Below, piece after piece: positions 41,430 to 53,219 of a DNA stretch of 64,000 nt. A program made the position numbers and the translations under genes. Origin of the DNA: Chalara sp. BL73. Lineage: Eukaryota; Ascomycota; Leotiomycetes; Helotiales. Numbering within the stretch: position 1 is the first letter of the stretch; each line of letters opens with the position of its first letter. The notes beneath the pieces were generated by a model. That model was not told where the DNA came from and made no database searches. It worked only from the letters and a program-made list of their open reading frames with translations. The stretch spans positions 248,001 through 312,000 of the forward strand of contig CAKJVC010000030.1 in assembly GCA_918026815.1 (NCBI GenBank), read 5' to 3'.

Positions 41430-41662
41430 TACAATAAACTTTTAAACTTTGAAAACTAGATGGATGAATGAGCTTAGTGTGAGTAGAATTCCTTATGAAG
41501 TATATATTTAGTATATGCTGAGTATATCCCAGACAGATGTTGAAAGACCATCTTCTATTCGAAATGACGACAACGATACTTTGAGCTATTTTTCGTTCTT
41601 TTCGCATAACACCGAGTCAACTGTATATGCTGAAGATATGCCAACTGTTCCGCCTATTATCC

Positions 41663-41796
41663 CTTAAACCGCCAAGGCGACGGGAAGTCAAAACCTTCGC
41701 TTGATAGGCCAATTAAAATGATTAGCGAAAGATTCTAGTCTTTTAATTGGTCTACCAAGCGAGGTTTTTGGCTTCCCGTCGCATTTGCGGTTTTAG
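41663..41796. repeat. Hairpin element: ~57-bp inverted arms, ~20-bp loop
   Basis: The left arm (41663-41719) contains CGACGGGAAGTCAAAACCT and GGCCAATTAAAA. The right arm (41739-41796) is its diverged inverse, with TTTTAATTGGTC and CTTCCCGTCGC. A stem of this length in ~134 bp suggests a small MITE or a foldback. Confidence 0.75.
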
Positions 41797-41938
41797 AGAT
41801 TTGGCTTTATTTACAAAAGCGCGCCTCCCCGGCTCGCTTGGCACCACACGCTAAGCCTATGTTAGTATATGCCAAGTATAATTCTAACCATATTTGGTTT
41901 TTCGCTTAAGTTTACCCAGGCTACAAATGGTTGCATAA

Positions 41939-42031
41939 AGAGTTGGGCCAAGGCTTGCGCGTTTCTTGGCGATTTGCCAAGGAATTAACTGGCCTGGGCC
42001 AAGATTTTTCTAGCCTGGCCCAACTGGAACT
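41939..42031. repeat. Short inverted repeat
   Basis: AGTTGGGCCAAGGCT near 41941 faces AGCCTGGCCCAACT near 42011, with further TTGGC/GCCAA copies between. Likely a small foldback. Confidence 0.55.
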
Positions 42032-42527
42032 CGTGCTTGGAGGTAACCTGATTCTAGTTATTTCGTGCAAGTGGAGAAGTGGTTTTGTAACACAACACTG
42101 TATTTCACGCATGGAATTTTTCAATTCTATATAACATATTATAGCTGATTTTTTTGAACACTTACACTAAAGAACCTGCACTTCGTGTGCCTTCCGTGGT
42201 TTTGTCTCTCTTCGATTAATCCTTCTGTCGCTTTGAAACGCACTACTGCAGTGGCTTATTGAGGGTACTAAAGCGGCATAACAAAGAGTCTTAGTACAAC
42301 CTCCGAGCTTACCGTCGCCACTGGATGATCTCGCGTGCAGCTCAAGGCGGGATGCTTCTTATCTCGGAGAAGGAGCATCTTACCGTTATAGGGCTAGGAA
42401 GTTCTTGCTGTATTTTCGGCCCATCATACATGCCTGCAACTACGGAAGTATTGTTTAAAAGGACGCCTTCCTAAGATTTTCTATAAAGAATTTAGTTTCA
42501 ATTAACTATCGTTATTTACAAAATTTA

Positions 42528-43781
42528 ATGCCAATGCCTTTATCCGCACAAGGACCAAAGCTAAGAACGACTTGTGATGCATGCACCAAGTCAAAGGTTA
42601 AATGCTCGCAAACATGGCCTACTTGTGATCGTTGCGCAAAGATTTCGAATTCCTGCGTTTACGGCATATCTCAGCGTGCTGGAAGGACGCGAAAGCTCCA
42701 AAGTACACCACCAAAGATAGAGGCGCCTTCCTTAAACGAAATTAGCACAACGAATATCGAATCATGGGAGACAACTAGCACATATCGGGACTGGACGATG
42801 GATAATTCGGTGTACTCATATCAAGGATATTCTCAAGACTTCTCATCACCCTTAGAACTTAGCAATCTGAGTCCTATTCATCATGATAGTGTAGGGCCAT
42901 TTTCGCTGCCTAAACTGGATATGTTGAGTACGTCTTCAGGAAACGGCATGGAAATACACAATTCCTGGGATGATTATTGCAACAAAGAACAGGATATTAT
43001 AGAGCCGAAGTACGAACACCGAGCCTCCAAATGCAAATGCATATCAGATATCGTCGCATGTCTTTCATCACATAACACACACGAAGCACACTTTCCAATA
43101 GATCATCGCTTAGGCCAAGGTCGTCAAGCGGCTGAGGTTTGCGATAGAGTTTTGAGGTGCTCATCAGACTGCCTTAAACATGAAAGCGGCATGCTTGCGC
43201 TTGCATTTCTCTTGGACAGGACAGTCAGCATTTATGGGCATGTGAATGTTGAGTATCTTGCAACGCTATCGAAGCACATGACCAATGTGGGAGGCGTGCA
43301 GCACACAAAAGGAAGTCCTGTCTTGTCGTGGAACAACAGCTATAACGTTTCAGATGAGGAAATTCTTAATTCCAGCATTCAGTCAGAAGCTTCAAGCCCT
43401 GAGGTTCTTAGAGGATCCCTAGAAACTGCCCTTATGCAACACAATGCGTTCATTAGTGCTTATCATTTGGACGACGAAGAAGAAATTGAGCTAAAATTCG
43501 ACATTGTACATCGCCATCTCGTTCGGTTAAGAACTTTGATTCAAGACTTCTCAAGCGCCGTCCAGCCTCCCAAGAATACCATATCTATTCAAGAACACGG
43601 AGGATTGTTGATGAGCTCAGATTCAGATATGCTCGAGAAGTGTATTGTAGATGTGCACGTTTCTGCACATTCTGAGCTCGGCAAATTACTTAGTTGTAGA
43701 TTTGGCAGTTTGTATCACAACTGGGAAAAGTTTCGCGAAGAGTGGAATCTAGGAACTAGAACTGAGCATCGGAGTCTATAG
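42528..43781 (+). CDS. Zn2Cys6 transcription factor, AflR-like
   Basis: An intact 417-codon ORF without visible introns. Residues 13-45 hold the six-cysteine cluster, CDACTKSKVKC..TWPTCDRCAKISNSC, followed by a basic segment SQRAGRTRKLQ. This arrangement is typical of AflR-type regulators of secondary-metabolite clusters. The middle is Ser/Asn-rich with aromatic residues, as in activation regions. The C-terminal third contains KCKCISDIVACL, VCDRVLRCSSDCLKH and ALAFLLDRTV, which resembles the AflR C-terminal domain with its cysteine-containing helices. No polyketide synthase, peptide synthetase or tailoring gene is visible within the window, so the pathway it might control is unknown. It sits between transposon debris on both sides but shows no lesions. 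Confidence 0.82.
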   Translation: MPMPLSAQGPKLRTTCDACTKSKVKCSQTWPTCDRCAKISNSCVYGISQRAGRTRKLQSTPPKIEAPSLNEISTTNIESWETTSTYRDWTMDNSVYSYQGYSQDFSSPLELSNLSPIHHDSVGPFSLPKLDMLSTSSGNGMEIHNSWDDYCNKEQDIIEPKYEHRASKCKCISDIVACLSSHNTHEAHFPIDHRLGQGRQAAEVCDRVLRCSSDCLKHESGMLALAFLLDRTVSIYGHVNVEYLATLSKHMTNVGGVQHTKGSPVLSWNNSYNVSDEEILNSSIQSEASSPEVLRGSLETALMQHNAFISAYHLDDEEEIELKFDIVHRHLVRLRTLIQDFSSAVQPPKNTISIQEHGGLLMSSDSDMLEKCIVDVHVSAHSELGKLLSCRFGSLYHNWEKFREEWNLGTRTEHRSL

Positions 43782-43935
43782 AAAGGGACTGAGTTGTGGT
43801 TGGACTTTTGTAGTAGAAATTTGCAAGATACACCTACGTGGCTGTCAACTCAATGGCTGAGAGCCAGACATGAAACGAACAGCTGAACTCTCATTAGTTT
43901 TGTCGTTAGAGCTTTTAGGATCTCTTTTTTTATAG

Positions 43936-44103
43936 TGTCTGAACGCATGTAAATAGAATCACGTGAACGCGAAGTTGTAGGTCCTGAATGGCCTACAACC
44001 TCGCGATACCGTAGCTTAGAATAATGAATTAACGAACAACAAGGAACCACAATCATACTAGCAAGAGCGCAGTCAATAGTTACTACGCCTTTTGCTACCG
44101 ACA
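43936..44103 (-). repeat. Solo LTR (family A)
   Basis: 168 bp. Read on the minus strand it begins TGTCGGTAGCAAAAGG and ends TACATGCGTTCAGACA. Flanks are TATAG and GATAG, a 5-bp duplication with one mismatch. It shares CTAAGCTACGG and CACGTGA blocks with the copies at 7883 and 37000. Confidence 0.7.
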
Positions 44104-44409
44104 GATAGCATTCTCAAACAGTTTTATACTTCTTGCATAAACAGCCGCTTGACTAAGTTTTAGAGTTCAATTTTGGAATTAATAATTAACTTGTTTAAAT
44201 CCCTTATTTCTATACTTTTTCAGAAAGTTAGATATTTCCTCAGACCGTATCTCCTTTTTAATGTTTCTCAACCTGAGAATACCTTGTAATCGAAGGCTAT
44301 TCTTCTTTGCACAAACTCATGAGAGACCTGCAGTTTCTGCCTTGCATCTTTTTATATTGGCATTGCTGTTTCAGTTGACGGATGCATGGATTTCAAGCAA
44401 AGAAATTGC

Positions 44410-44510
44410 TGTCGGAATACCTACCACGTAGCAAAAGGCGTAGTAGCTGTGACTACGCTCTTAGCAATACAGTAAATAACCGCTGTACCATAGTAGATTC
44501 AAAGCGATCA
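44410..44510 (+). repeat. Family A LTR fragment
   Basis: Starts TGTCGGAATACCTACCACGT and keeps the GCAAAAGGCGTAGTA block, then diverges. The 3' end is not identifiable. Confidence 0.55.
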
Positions 44511-46980
44511 TCGCCTCCGACGAAGGTCTAACCGAGACGAAAAACAGAGCAGCACTTGAAAAGATACAATGCTATCTCCCAAATAGGGGTCAAATTATAT
44601 TTGGGACTAGTTCTTCAATAAGTCTTTGGCCTCCCCTGGAAGCACGGTGATTATCATCGGGCGACTTTTCAACCCCACTACTCCTGCAATATTCCCAGAA
44701 TCGTAAAAAAAGATTTGTTCTCAACCTTATATAGCATGAACGTTCTTCATATCGGGAATACTCAAAAAATACGACAAAACCTTTATTCTCATCATTAAAA
44801 CTATGACAATCTCATGTCATTCTACCCTCTTATGCAGATGAGGCGCAATCAGTAGTCGGAGCAAAAGTGAGAAATGAATTCTTGGTCTATACTGGGGATA
44901 TCAATTCAGAAGAAGGTTCCGACAGAGTTATTCTAATATGTGTAGATTGTGAGGTTCAAGAGGTACTAGCAGGTATACAAATTGACGGAGGTACTCTAAG
45001 CCACAAGTTGGAGGCTAAAGGTAGTCTCACTATGTTGAGACGGCACGGTTTGTGAAATCTGTCAACGGTTCAAAAATATATTAAATACTACCTGCTTTCT
45101 TGATCAGATCCAAGAAAGTGGATACATGGGAGGCATTGTACCACTTGTCTGTTTGTCTGGCCTCTGGAGCTTTTTTACGTCCGCGGAAATCGTTCAACCC
45201 CGTCCCATGTCATATATTAAAGGAGAATCCCAGGAGGTCGGCATCTTGTTTATGCAAGTAAATGAACTGTTATTAGTATCATCAGATATCTTTGTCCTAC
45301 GGAAATCGTGTCCAATAATCGGAATTATTTCCGGAAGAAATTACTTATGTTTATCGATAGTATCGATAGGGTCGTATCGCCTGTCTCGTTTGCTTGTACT
45401 ATTGGGTTTCCGTTTCTCTATAACTAATATTCCAGCAATTGATATTACAGAGCATACAGAAGGCACTTCACCCACACCGGGCACACACAATCACACAATT
45501 TTTGGGGGGAGTCAGGGTCTTTAGGAGTTTGGATTTACGGAGTATGGAAGGTTTCCCCTGTGAGGAGGGGCGGTCGTGGAATCACGGTTGCTGAAGCCAA
45601 GGAGTTGCAACATGGCTTCATTGTGGCCGTAGCCCATCAGGTATCTGGGGACCACAGACACAGGTGGGCAGCTGGTAGATAGCCTGGTTAAACCGCGCGC
45701 TCTGACGGCACAAGTCTTGGGCTGATATGGTCTAAAATTCACTCAGTTGTGCAATAGCAGTCGGTGAATCGAATGATTCTATTCAATTGACTGAACACCG
45801 TGTGGTTGTGGTTGAAAATGGATTTTAAGATGGAGTCCGTTTCGTGGGAAAAAACTCCGCACTCGCCCAAAAATCTGGACAGGATCCTCAGGCCATTTGG
45901 TCGAGGTCCACATGTGACTTGCAGTTCACCCACAGTAACCGTATTAGGAATAGTCTCGACCTATGGCCTGAGTGCCTGAGGTATGAGTGCCTGAGGTAAA
46001 GAAAGGGCGAATTCTGAAGGGACGTTCTTACACGTGATGCGCCAAGGTAAAACACGTGACTCAAACTGAACATCTTCACCCAGCGTGCGCTCCGAAAATA
46101 CGTTGTACATGCTCCAAAAAAGCGACCCATGATAATCAGGAGATTGCTTATTCAAATCAACGAATGCTAACAGGCATGGCATCTTCTGGTTTCAGTCCCA
46201 CCGATATGATCTCTACCTGACTTCAAGGCTATCATCATGGCTTCCGAAGGCTTCTACCAAGTTCGAAGCTTGCTAAATAGACTAAAGAATTGCGCTTCTA
46301 ACTATTATCTAGGCCAATGTTACCGTCAATCTCAGCGCTGACGAGCAGTCCGTATTGATGGACTATTGTAAAGAACTCATTAGAAAGGCGGGCGGAACGG
46401 TTCGTGAGGATATGAGCCGTTTTTTTGGTTATCTTGGGTATGCTTGCGTTCTCAGCTTCATTATGTCTCAGGCCGGAACGGCTAATATCTCCGGAGGTTC
46501 ACTTTGCCGAATGGTGTGGAAAACCCAATTAAAGAAGATGATGAGAAAGTCAAAGGCAAAATCTGCACTTTCTTTCTGGGATAAGACTGGGTTGGAACGA
46601 GGAGTAATTGTGTGGGTGGAAGTAGCAGTGTTCAAGTACTAATATTACGGCTTTTCGAGAGAGCTTTTTGTTATCAAAGCAGGTCACGGACACCAATCAT
46701 TCTGATAAATTGGTAGCGGAAGAGTTACTGTTCTAAGAGTGTAACTACAGATGGAAAGAGCACTAACAGCCTGCTCACAGAATATCTGTCTGGTTCTGCA
46801 GCGGACATTATATCGTATATTCGCTTTTCTCCGGAGACTTTTCGGCCCTGCTCTTGGAGCTGTCTCGATTAACGCCTGCATTCACGACGGTTGCCTCAGG
46901 TCTCAAGGGTGGTACCTCAAATCAACCAATAATCTAAGAACTTATTCCTGTCGAAGGAATCTAGCCTTCACTAGTAAATC

Positions 46981-49698
46981 ATGCCGCGCGAGGCTAGTAC
47001 TCGGGAAGAACGGAGAATGTTTGGAGCGACACGATTGGGAAGCGTGGGCCACCCTTCCAGGTTACCCCACGCATTCGGGGGTGATGTGGGACAGGGCTCA
47101 AAACACGACAATCATCATCGACCACATACATCAACAGAGCACGACTTTCGATTCCCACGAGGACCTATCGACTGGTCCACAAACCTCTTCCACGAACGGT
47201 ATCCTGATATCGCACTTAAGCAACAACGCAATAGGCACATGCGAAGAGTACACGACAAGGCTGGTTATCTCGGCGGCGGACCTTGTTGCGCTGAAGGAGA
47301 TGTCGCGCGATAATTTCTCTCTTACCTGGAAAGATAAACGTGCGGGTGAGGAGCTGGAAGGCTCGGATGAGATGCAGAGGACAGACCCATTGGCAATACA
47401 GATATGGAGATTATACAGCAAGACCAAGAAAGCATTGCCCAGCCACGAACGGATGGAGAATCTGACATGGCGTATGATGGGTATGAACCTGCTGAAGGGC
47501 AAGCAGGAGGAGGCTGCCCGGTATGTTCAGAACAGAACATGATTCTAGAAGTTACCTTGTCTCTAACTAATTTTGATAGATTATCACGGCGGATCAATAC
47601 AAATGCCTCCAGTAGGATCATGCAGTTGAGAAGGACTTCGAACCAGAATACGGATTATCTAAATGCAACGAATCTCAACAATTTTGCGTTCTTGTACAAT
47701 GTTGCAATACCCGCTGGACTTGGCATATCTCCCTCTCCCTCGCTCTCGGAGGAGAAATCCACTGGCATAATAATACCTAATGATTCAGATCACGATGCAG
47801 ATCTTCATGGGTACTCTCTTGACCGGTCACGCTCTCCAGGAATGCCTCACCGCAACAACCAAACGGGAATCTCTTTCTCGCCGTCTGATTCATCACCACT
47901 TCGTCATGAACCTTTCTCTGCAATGTATAATAATGCCTTGATGCCATCCCCCTCTCATAGCTCAACCGACTATTATCCGCCTCCAGGATCTACTTGTTCG
48001 TTTCCTCTGTCCACTCCCCAACCGATTCTCGAGAACGAGCAAATGTTCTTCAACTCTGATATGGATATGCAACACCAACAAGCACAAGTCTTCTGCCATA
48101 AGCCTTTGAATCCATCAAACTCGGAAGCAACGCAGTATTTGTATAGCCCCAATGAGGGTTCTACGTTCACTGTACTCACAAGCGCAGGACCCTCAACCTC
48201 ATTTCCATCTTCTGGATCGTTTGGAATGGCCCAACACACCAATCCAACTCAAGCATTTCAATCGCACCCTATGCGGTCACCGAGCGTTCACATGGGCCAT
48301 GGGTACATGTTCCGCCTCAGTTGTGACTCTGATAACAGAGATGAAGAAGGCGCGGCATTCGCGGATCGGACACTTATAATGCAACCCGAATTCGCGCAAT
48401 CACTAATGGAAGATCCATGCATAGAGACAGGCCCTGGAACAGGATTGCAATTGGACACTAGTTGGCCAGGACAATTTGATGCCCAGACTGCGGGATACCC
48501 TGACGGGCCACCAAGGAAGCAAGTCGACATCGAAGGCACGACTACAGACATGGTTTCTTCACCTCACGGCTGGGATGGTCAAGAAGACTCTTTTGGTCAA
48601 AGGCATGCGTCTACACAATGTATTTCTAATAACCGTTCAAGAGACGAGAACGACAGACAGGAAATCCCACTACCAACCTGGACACCTAGTGCCTTGCAAG
48701 ACCGGAATATGATTTACCACATCCCACAATCAATACTCAACTCTCCTCCGGACGCATCCGGCTCTATTTTAGGCTGCTCCTTCGTCGCACTTTCGAGGCT
48801 GTCTTCTCCTGGCAGCTCAAAACATGGGCCAACTAACGATCTCGCAGGAGCAGGTGGCGCTCAAGGTGATAACGGTATTCCGATGACTTGCACGAACTGC
48901 TTCACGCAAACTACTCCTCTCTGGCGAAGAAATCGTGACGGCCATCCTCTTTGCAATGCCTGCGGCCTTTTTCTGAAGCTACACGGAGTCGTCAGACCCT
49001 TATCTCTCAAGACGGATATCATCAAGAAGCGAAACCGAAACTCAGCCACCATCTTATCAGTCAGTAGGTCAAGAGGAGCCAGCACTCGGGAGCCGTATAA
49101 ATTGGGTGGAGGGCCAGCAATGTTGAGGCCCAACACGAAGAACTCCGTAGTGACCCCAACTGCAACAGCGACGGAAGCTCCTACACAGACTAGCCCGAGA
49201 GCTCCAAGTGCCAACGAGAGCGAGAGCGCACGGAGCGCCATGGCCTCAGGCGGCAATGGCGGGAGCACAGTAGGAAGCACACCAACCTCCGATCACGGCT
49301 CCGTGGGCTCATCCGCCGCCACAGCAGGTGTCAACAGCGAAGGCACGACTCCCATCGTCGCCGCTCCGTCCAAAGCTATATTCGGTTTAGGCGCCGCATC
49401 TGTCATGCCACGTACCAAAGCCGTGCCTCCCAAGCGCCAATGCCGACACGTTGAGAGCGCTACTGCGGTGGAGAACTGCGGCAACATTGATTTTGATCCG
49501 CCAGAGAACTCGGGGAATAACGAAGCTGCTAAGATGCTGGGTATGAGTGGGCTTGCAAATGGGATTGGGATGGCGCAGGGAGCGATGGGTATTCAGGCAA
49601 TTGGCACTCAGCCGATAGGAGACATAACGGGACAGAATGGTGTTTGGGGTGCGGTGACGGGACCGCAGGAGTGGGAATGGCTGACTATGAGTCTTTAG
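46981..49698 (+). CDS. areA/nit-2-like: AreA/NIT2-type GATA nitrogen regulator
   Basis: Global activator of nitrogen-catabolite genes. The strongest marks are one GATA finger (from 48889: CTNC..CNAC, 17-residue loop TPLWRR..) followed by the basic tail [20 protein letters not shown], and the C-terminal EWEWLTMSL that in AreA/NIT2 contacts the repressor NmrA. Upstream lies the conserved AreA segment [29 protein letters not shown] and [15 protein letters not shown] 59-nt intron (47521-47579) is in phase; exon 2 is 47580-49698. Further upstream, HDFRFPRG and ERYPDIA mark the N-terminus, but in a different frame, so one indel lies at about 47215-47240. The first ATG is not settled (46981 is in that frame). 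Otherwise the gene is full-featured. Confidence 0.88.
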
Positions 49699-49967
49699 TC
49701 TCCATTTCGCCTCATCCCACCTCATCTCACCGTCAAGACTTCCCTTCGTCTGTTTGCCGAAGAGAGCGTGGCTCTGCAGAGTTCATCTTCTGGTACGAAT
49801 TCATATTCTAGTACGAGTTCACTTGTTTACACGACTCTTTACGCACAGTAAATGGATGCACACCCTTTGGTAATGAGAAATCAAAGTGCTTTATACTTTG
49901 TATGCGCAACCCAACCCTACCCCTCCCATTCCCAAAAGCTGCGATCGAATCGGACCCACGGACTCGG

Positions 49968-51366
49968 CTAGAAAAAACCGTTCAAAGCTTCTGTCGGCTC
50001 CGCGCCGTTCACATCACGCTCGAAGACCTCGCCTGCCTCAATTGCATATTCCAGATGAGACATAGTCACCTGAGCTCCCTCTTGAAGAGCTAAGGCCTGG
50101 GCCGTGGAGGTGAGATTTTTAATCTGAAGTGGCACTGAGATGAGCATTCTATTCCTGAGAGCATGTAATAAGACGACCTTACCTCGCGGCCATTCAACAG
50201 CTTCTCTACCAGAGATTCAAGATCGCTGCGACTATACACTGGGGCGCCTTGAGGAGTCGCAGCCTTTCCCAGGAAATATTCCCACACACCTCTTCTCTGA
50301 TCTGGGCCCAAATTATCGTACTTGATCTTGAAGTGTATCCTGCTTGCAATGGCAGGGTCGATCTGATTCACTCGGTTGGTTGTAAAGAACATGATCCCTT
50401 GGTAATACTCCAAGGTTCGCAAGAACACGCAAACAAGGGCATTTCGGTTGATGTCGCCGATTGAACGTTGCTCTAGGAAAACATCTGCCTCGTCTAGGAG
50501 GAGGAGCGCATTCCATTTCGAAGCACGCTCAAAGATAAGAGGAAGTCGCTGTTCGAGCTCTTCAGCGGTTCTGCCTAGCTCGCCAGCGGAGACCTGCAAA
50601 GTTATGAGAATGGTGAGATTGTCAATGCGTAGAGACATACCGCATAAAGTGTCATTTGCAAATACTCGGACAGGACCTCGGCAGTCAAGGTCTTGCCTGC
50701 ACCTGGTGGCCCGCTAATATGCGTGTCAGCATTGCCACACTTTAACGGAGGGCAATCACTATACTGCAAGAGCACATTGAACCCCAGCCCTTTCCCTGCG
50801 ATGAGGTCGTCAAAGGAAAAGGAATTGGTAGACGCCCGCTTCATGTGAGCTTCGAAAAGAGCCTGGATGGCTCTCTTTGCCTTTTCGCGGATCTGAAGGT
50901 GAGAAAGAGCCTTAGGCTGCCATTCGATGTCTTTGATATTATCGACAGCAAACTCAGCTACATCAAACTCATTAGCTAGGGGGCTTCGGACGACCGTGCA
51001 GGACAGATAAGGTGCTCACCCCAAAGTTTGATACCAAGGCTGAAGCCAAGCACAGTTGGACTGCAGATCAGGAGGTCGTCCCCCTTTACCTCTGATGGTT
51101 CCAATCCATTAGTCTTGACAGAGTCAGATGCCTTTTCAGAATCATATTCATCCCCAAAAATAATCCAGCCGTTACCTGACGAAGTCTCTTTCTCTGATTC
51201 ATTGATGCTTGCTTTGGCGTAGTTCGGATTGGCCTCCCACGGAATTTCTCAATCCCAAGCGCTCGATATCCTTGCCTTTCTATTAAACATCAGCAAAGTC
51301 GCTCCAAGGCATGAAACACTCACGGCTGGCTGCTTTGCGGGCCTTGCGTTTCGTAGTTTGTGGCAT
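49968..51366 (-). CDS. AAA+ ATPase (fungal, function unknown)
   Basis: The minus-strand gene converges on the AreA-type gene, with stops 270 bp apart. Exons with matching phases: ..LLICSPTVLGFSLGIKLWG (to 51020), 50976-50765, 50713-50641, 50593-50183 and 50123-49968. Motifs in order are Walker A GPPGAGKT (its P-loop is split by an intron just upstream), Walker B ALLLLDEADVF, sensor-1-like FFTTNRVNQIDPAI with the arginine-finger region SRIHFKI, and a C-terminal helix NGREIKNLTSTAQALA. This is the common fungal AAA+ type that has an N-terminal domain ending in KLWG; its substrate is unknown. The start is weak: ATG at 51366 opens MPQTTKRKARKAAS, but linking it to EIPWEANPNY needs an unusual acceptor or an indel. 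Confidence 0.8.
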
Positions 51367-52223
51367 GGCTTTGGTTGATGGACAAGAACGAGAAGAGGTC
51401 TCGTTATATGTAGCCGCGATGAGCCTGATAGGTGGAAGACTTTGGTCGAGGCGCTACGCTGGTCATGTGCAAATTATGTCATACTCAGCGGCTATGTCCC
51501 TCCCTTTCCCATGCATAACCAATCCTGTCGTTGCGCCATTTCTCCTGCTTATCGCATGTGGGACATCTTTAGCTGTGCATCTCGGCCGCCTAGTGCTTGG
51601 CACTTTCGACAATTTTGCCAAGATTCCTCAGGCTTGCTCTGCTTGCGCTGTTTGTGGGTCGGGTAAGATTGTGCAAAAGGGCGTCGGTAGCTTAAAATAG
51701 AAAGTTAGTATTTCTAAGATACGAGAACAAGACAACAGCCAGACCGCGCTTATTGTTAGCTAGCATGTACGTGTGATAATAAAAAGAATAAAGCAGAGAC
51801 CCAATAATGGCAGGTCACATAGTGCCAACTATTGGAGAGATTTCAAGCCCCCACACAACTGCTTAACTGATTCGTAGATGAACCCATGCACCCGCATGCC
51901 AACCTCGAATATGTATGTAGCTAATACTATTGAATATTCGCATCTTGTTTTCTGCTCTTTTGACGACTCGCAGGAGGCAAAAGCAAAATAACATATGATG
52001 TTTCCCAGTTCCTGAAGACTAACGACGCAAGGGTTTTTGTTGCACATCGTAACTCCTTCAGAATGACTCGCATTTTTGTAATGCCCTACCACACCAACCG
52101 CAGTTGCCTATTTGGCTTCTCACTATCTTACCTGGCCAAGCAGTTCAATTCTCAACTTTCTCTCTACGAATATGCTCGCCTCTACATCGATAATATCGAC
52201 GTAGCACCGTCATCCTACACGTC
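51367..52223. other. No supported gene
   Basis: Divergent side of the AAA+ gene. The block near 51500-51535 (CCTTTCCCATGCATAACC) is shared with 23475-23515. ORF 51311-51700 overlaps the AAA+ start and is probably spurious. Confidence 0.3.
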
Positions 52224-52835
52224 ATGCCTACCCGAGGATGGCAGGTTCAATCAGCGATGAGAGAGGTGGATAGCTCTCTCTATAATGCGATCACGATTCC
52301 TACAGATTCGCAAGGACCTGATCCAACGGAAGCAAATGCGAGAACTCCATCAAGCGCGAAGAAAGTACGCGTCGACCAGGAGTCTGGTAACTTCCAAGCC
52401 CTTCCCTTGATACAGGGTCTACTAGCTTCAAATTTCAGTGCCACCTCCTGCAACCTCCGATTTCAAATGATATATATGAACTCGCAAGGTATTGGACAGA
52501 AACTCCGAATCGCTCGCAGAGAATCGAGATTGCCAGCACGACTAGTCGACGTCGGGAAACGAGACAATCCAGACTTTCTTGCCAAAGATATGCTTGACGG
52601 AGGGTCGGCCGCAGATTCCATGCCCTACCTCGCTCTCAGTCGAAAGAATTATTTTATGAATATAGTGACGATGTCTCTATCCCCTAGCTTCTTGTACTTC
52701 ACAACCATTTCCAAGATGTCCTTCGAAAGTAGGTGTTGGAAACTCCTCCCACCTGTCTCGGGATTGGATAATGAACGGCTCAATCTCAATCCCCAAGGCA
52801 TTGAATCAATCTGTGTAGCGCTCCGAAAATTTTGA
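52224..52835 (+). CDS. Unrecognised ORF, 203 codons
   Basis: A plus-strand ORF with polar composition, no signal peptide, no clear membrane segment and no motif I know. Other frames over the same stretch are also partly open, so coding status is doubtful. I list it only because it is the longest ORF between the AAA+ and the coiled-coil genes. Confidence 0.2.
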   Translation: MPTRGWQVQSAMREVDSSLYNAITIPTDSQGPDPTEANARTPSSAKKVRVDQESGNFQALPLIQGLLASNFSATSCNLRFQMIYMNSQGIGQKLRIARRESRLPARLVDVGKRDNPDFLAKDMLDGGSAADSMPYLALSRKNYFMNIVTMSLSPSFLYFTTISKMSFESRCWKLLPPVSGLDNERLNLNPQGIESICVALRKF

Positions 52836-53219
52836 GGAAGAGCGGTCAGGGCTATAAGAGATAGAGCTTATAATGACAATCGTCGAATAATCGGGCTCGC
52901 TCAGTCACAACGGCATCTCCATCCTATAATTTAATAATCCTATACCGCCAAGTCTCGTTGGAACCTGTTTTGTAATGGCGAAGATCGACAAAATGGCATG
53001 ATTTGAGGTTGAAACCTAACACAACCCTTCGCCCAACCCTCCATTCGATTACAACCACACCAAGGCTCTATCAAAGTATCAAGCCTCTAGAAAATCTAAG
53101 CCGCCATGTGAAAAATCAATCTCATTCCGTCCTCCGCTGTAAAGCGTCGAAACATTGCGATGCCCAACTCATACAGCGACCTCGCAGCCACCCCCACAGA
53201 GCTCCATATAAAATGACCT
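52836..53219. other. Upstream region of the coiled-coil gene
   Basis: AT-mixed spacer without a recognised gene. It should contain the promoter of the gene starting at 53220. Confidence 0.35.

Larger units (their letters stand above)
41432..42527. other. Hairpin-rich flank between transposon and Zn2Cys6 gene
   Basis: Besides the two inverted repeats listed separately (41663-41796, 41939-42031), this stretch has no gene. The last ~300 bp should hold the promoter of the regulator starting at 42528. Confidence 0.35.
43782..46980. other. Non-coding stretch with LTR relics; upstream of the AreA-type gene
   Basis: Holds two family A LTRs listed separately, a doubled AGTGCCTGAGGTA phrase near 45970-45995, and short unsupported ORFs. 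A plus-strand piece at 46355-46450 reads YCKELIRKAGGTVREDMSRFFG, faintly like an I9-type inhibitor/propeptide fold, but a start and an end are not convincing. The last kilobase may include the long 5' leader usual for AreA-type genes. Confidence 0.3.

Noticed and set aside
46355..46642. Small gene with an I9-inhibitor-like segment
   Set aside because: Only ~20 residues look suggestive; no good start, splice pattern or C-terminus.
42528..51366. A secondary-metabolite cluster around the AflR-like regulator
   Set aside because: No biosynthetic enzyme gene lies on either side; neighbours are transposon debris and a nitrogen regulator.
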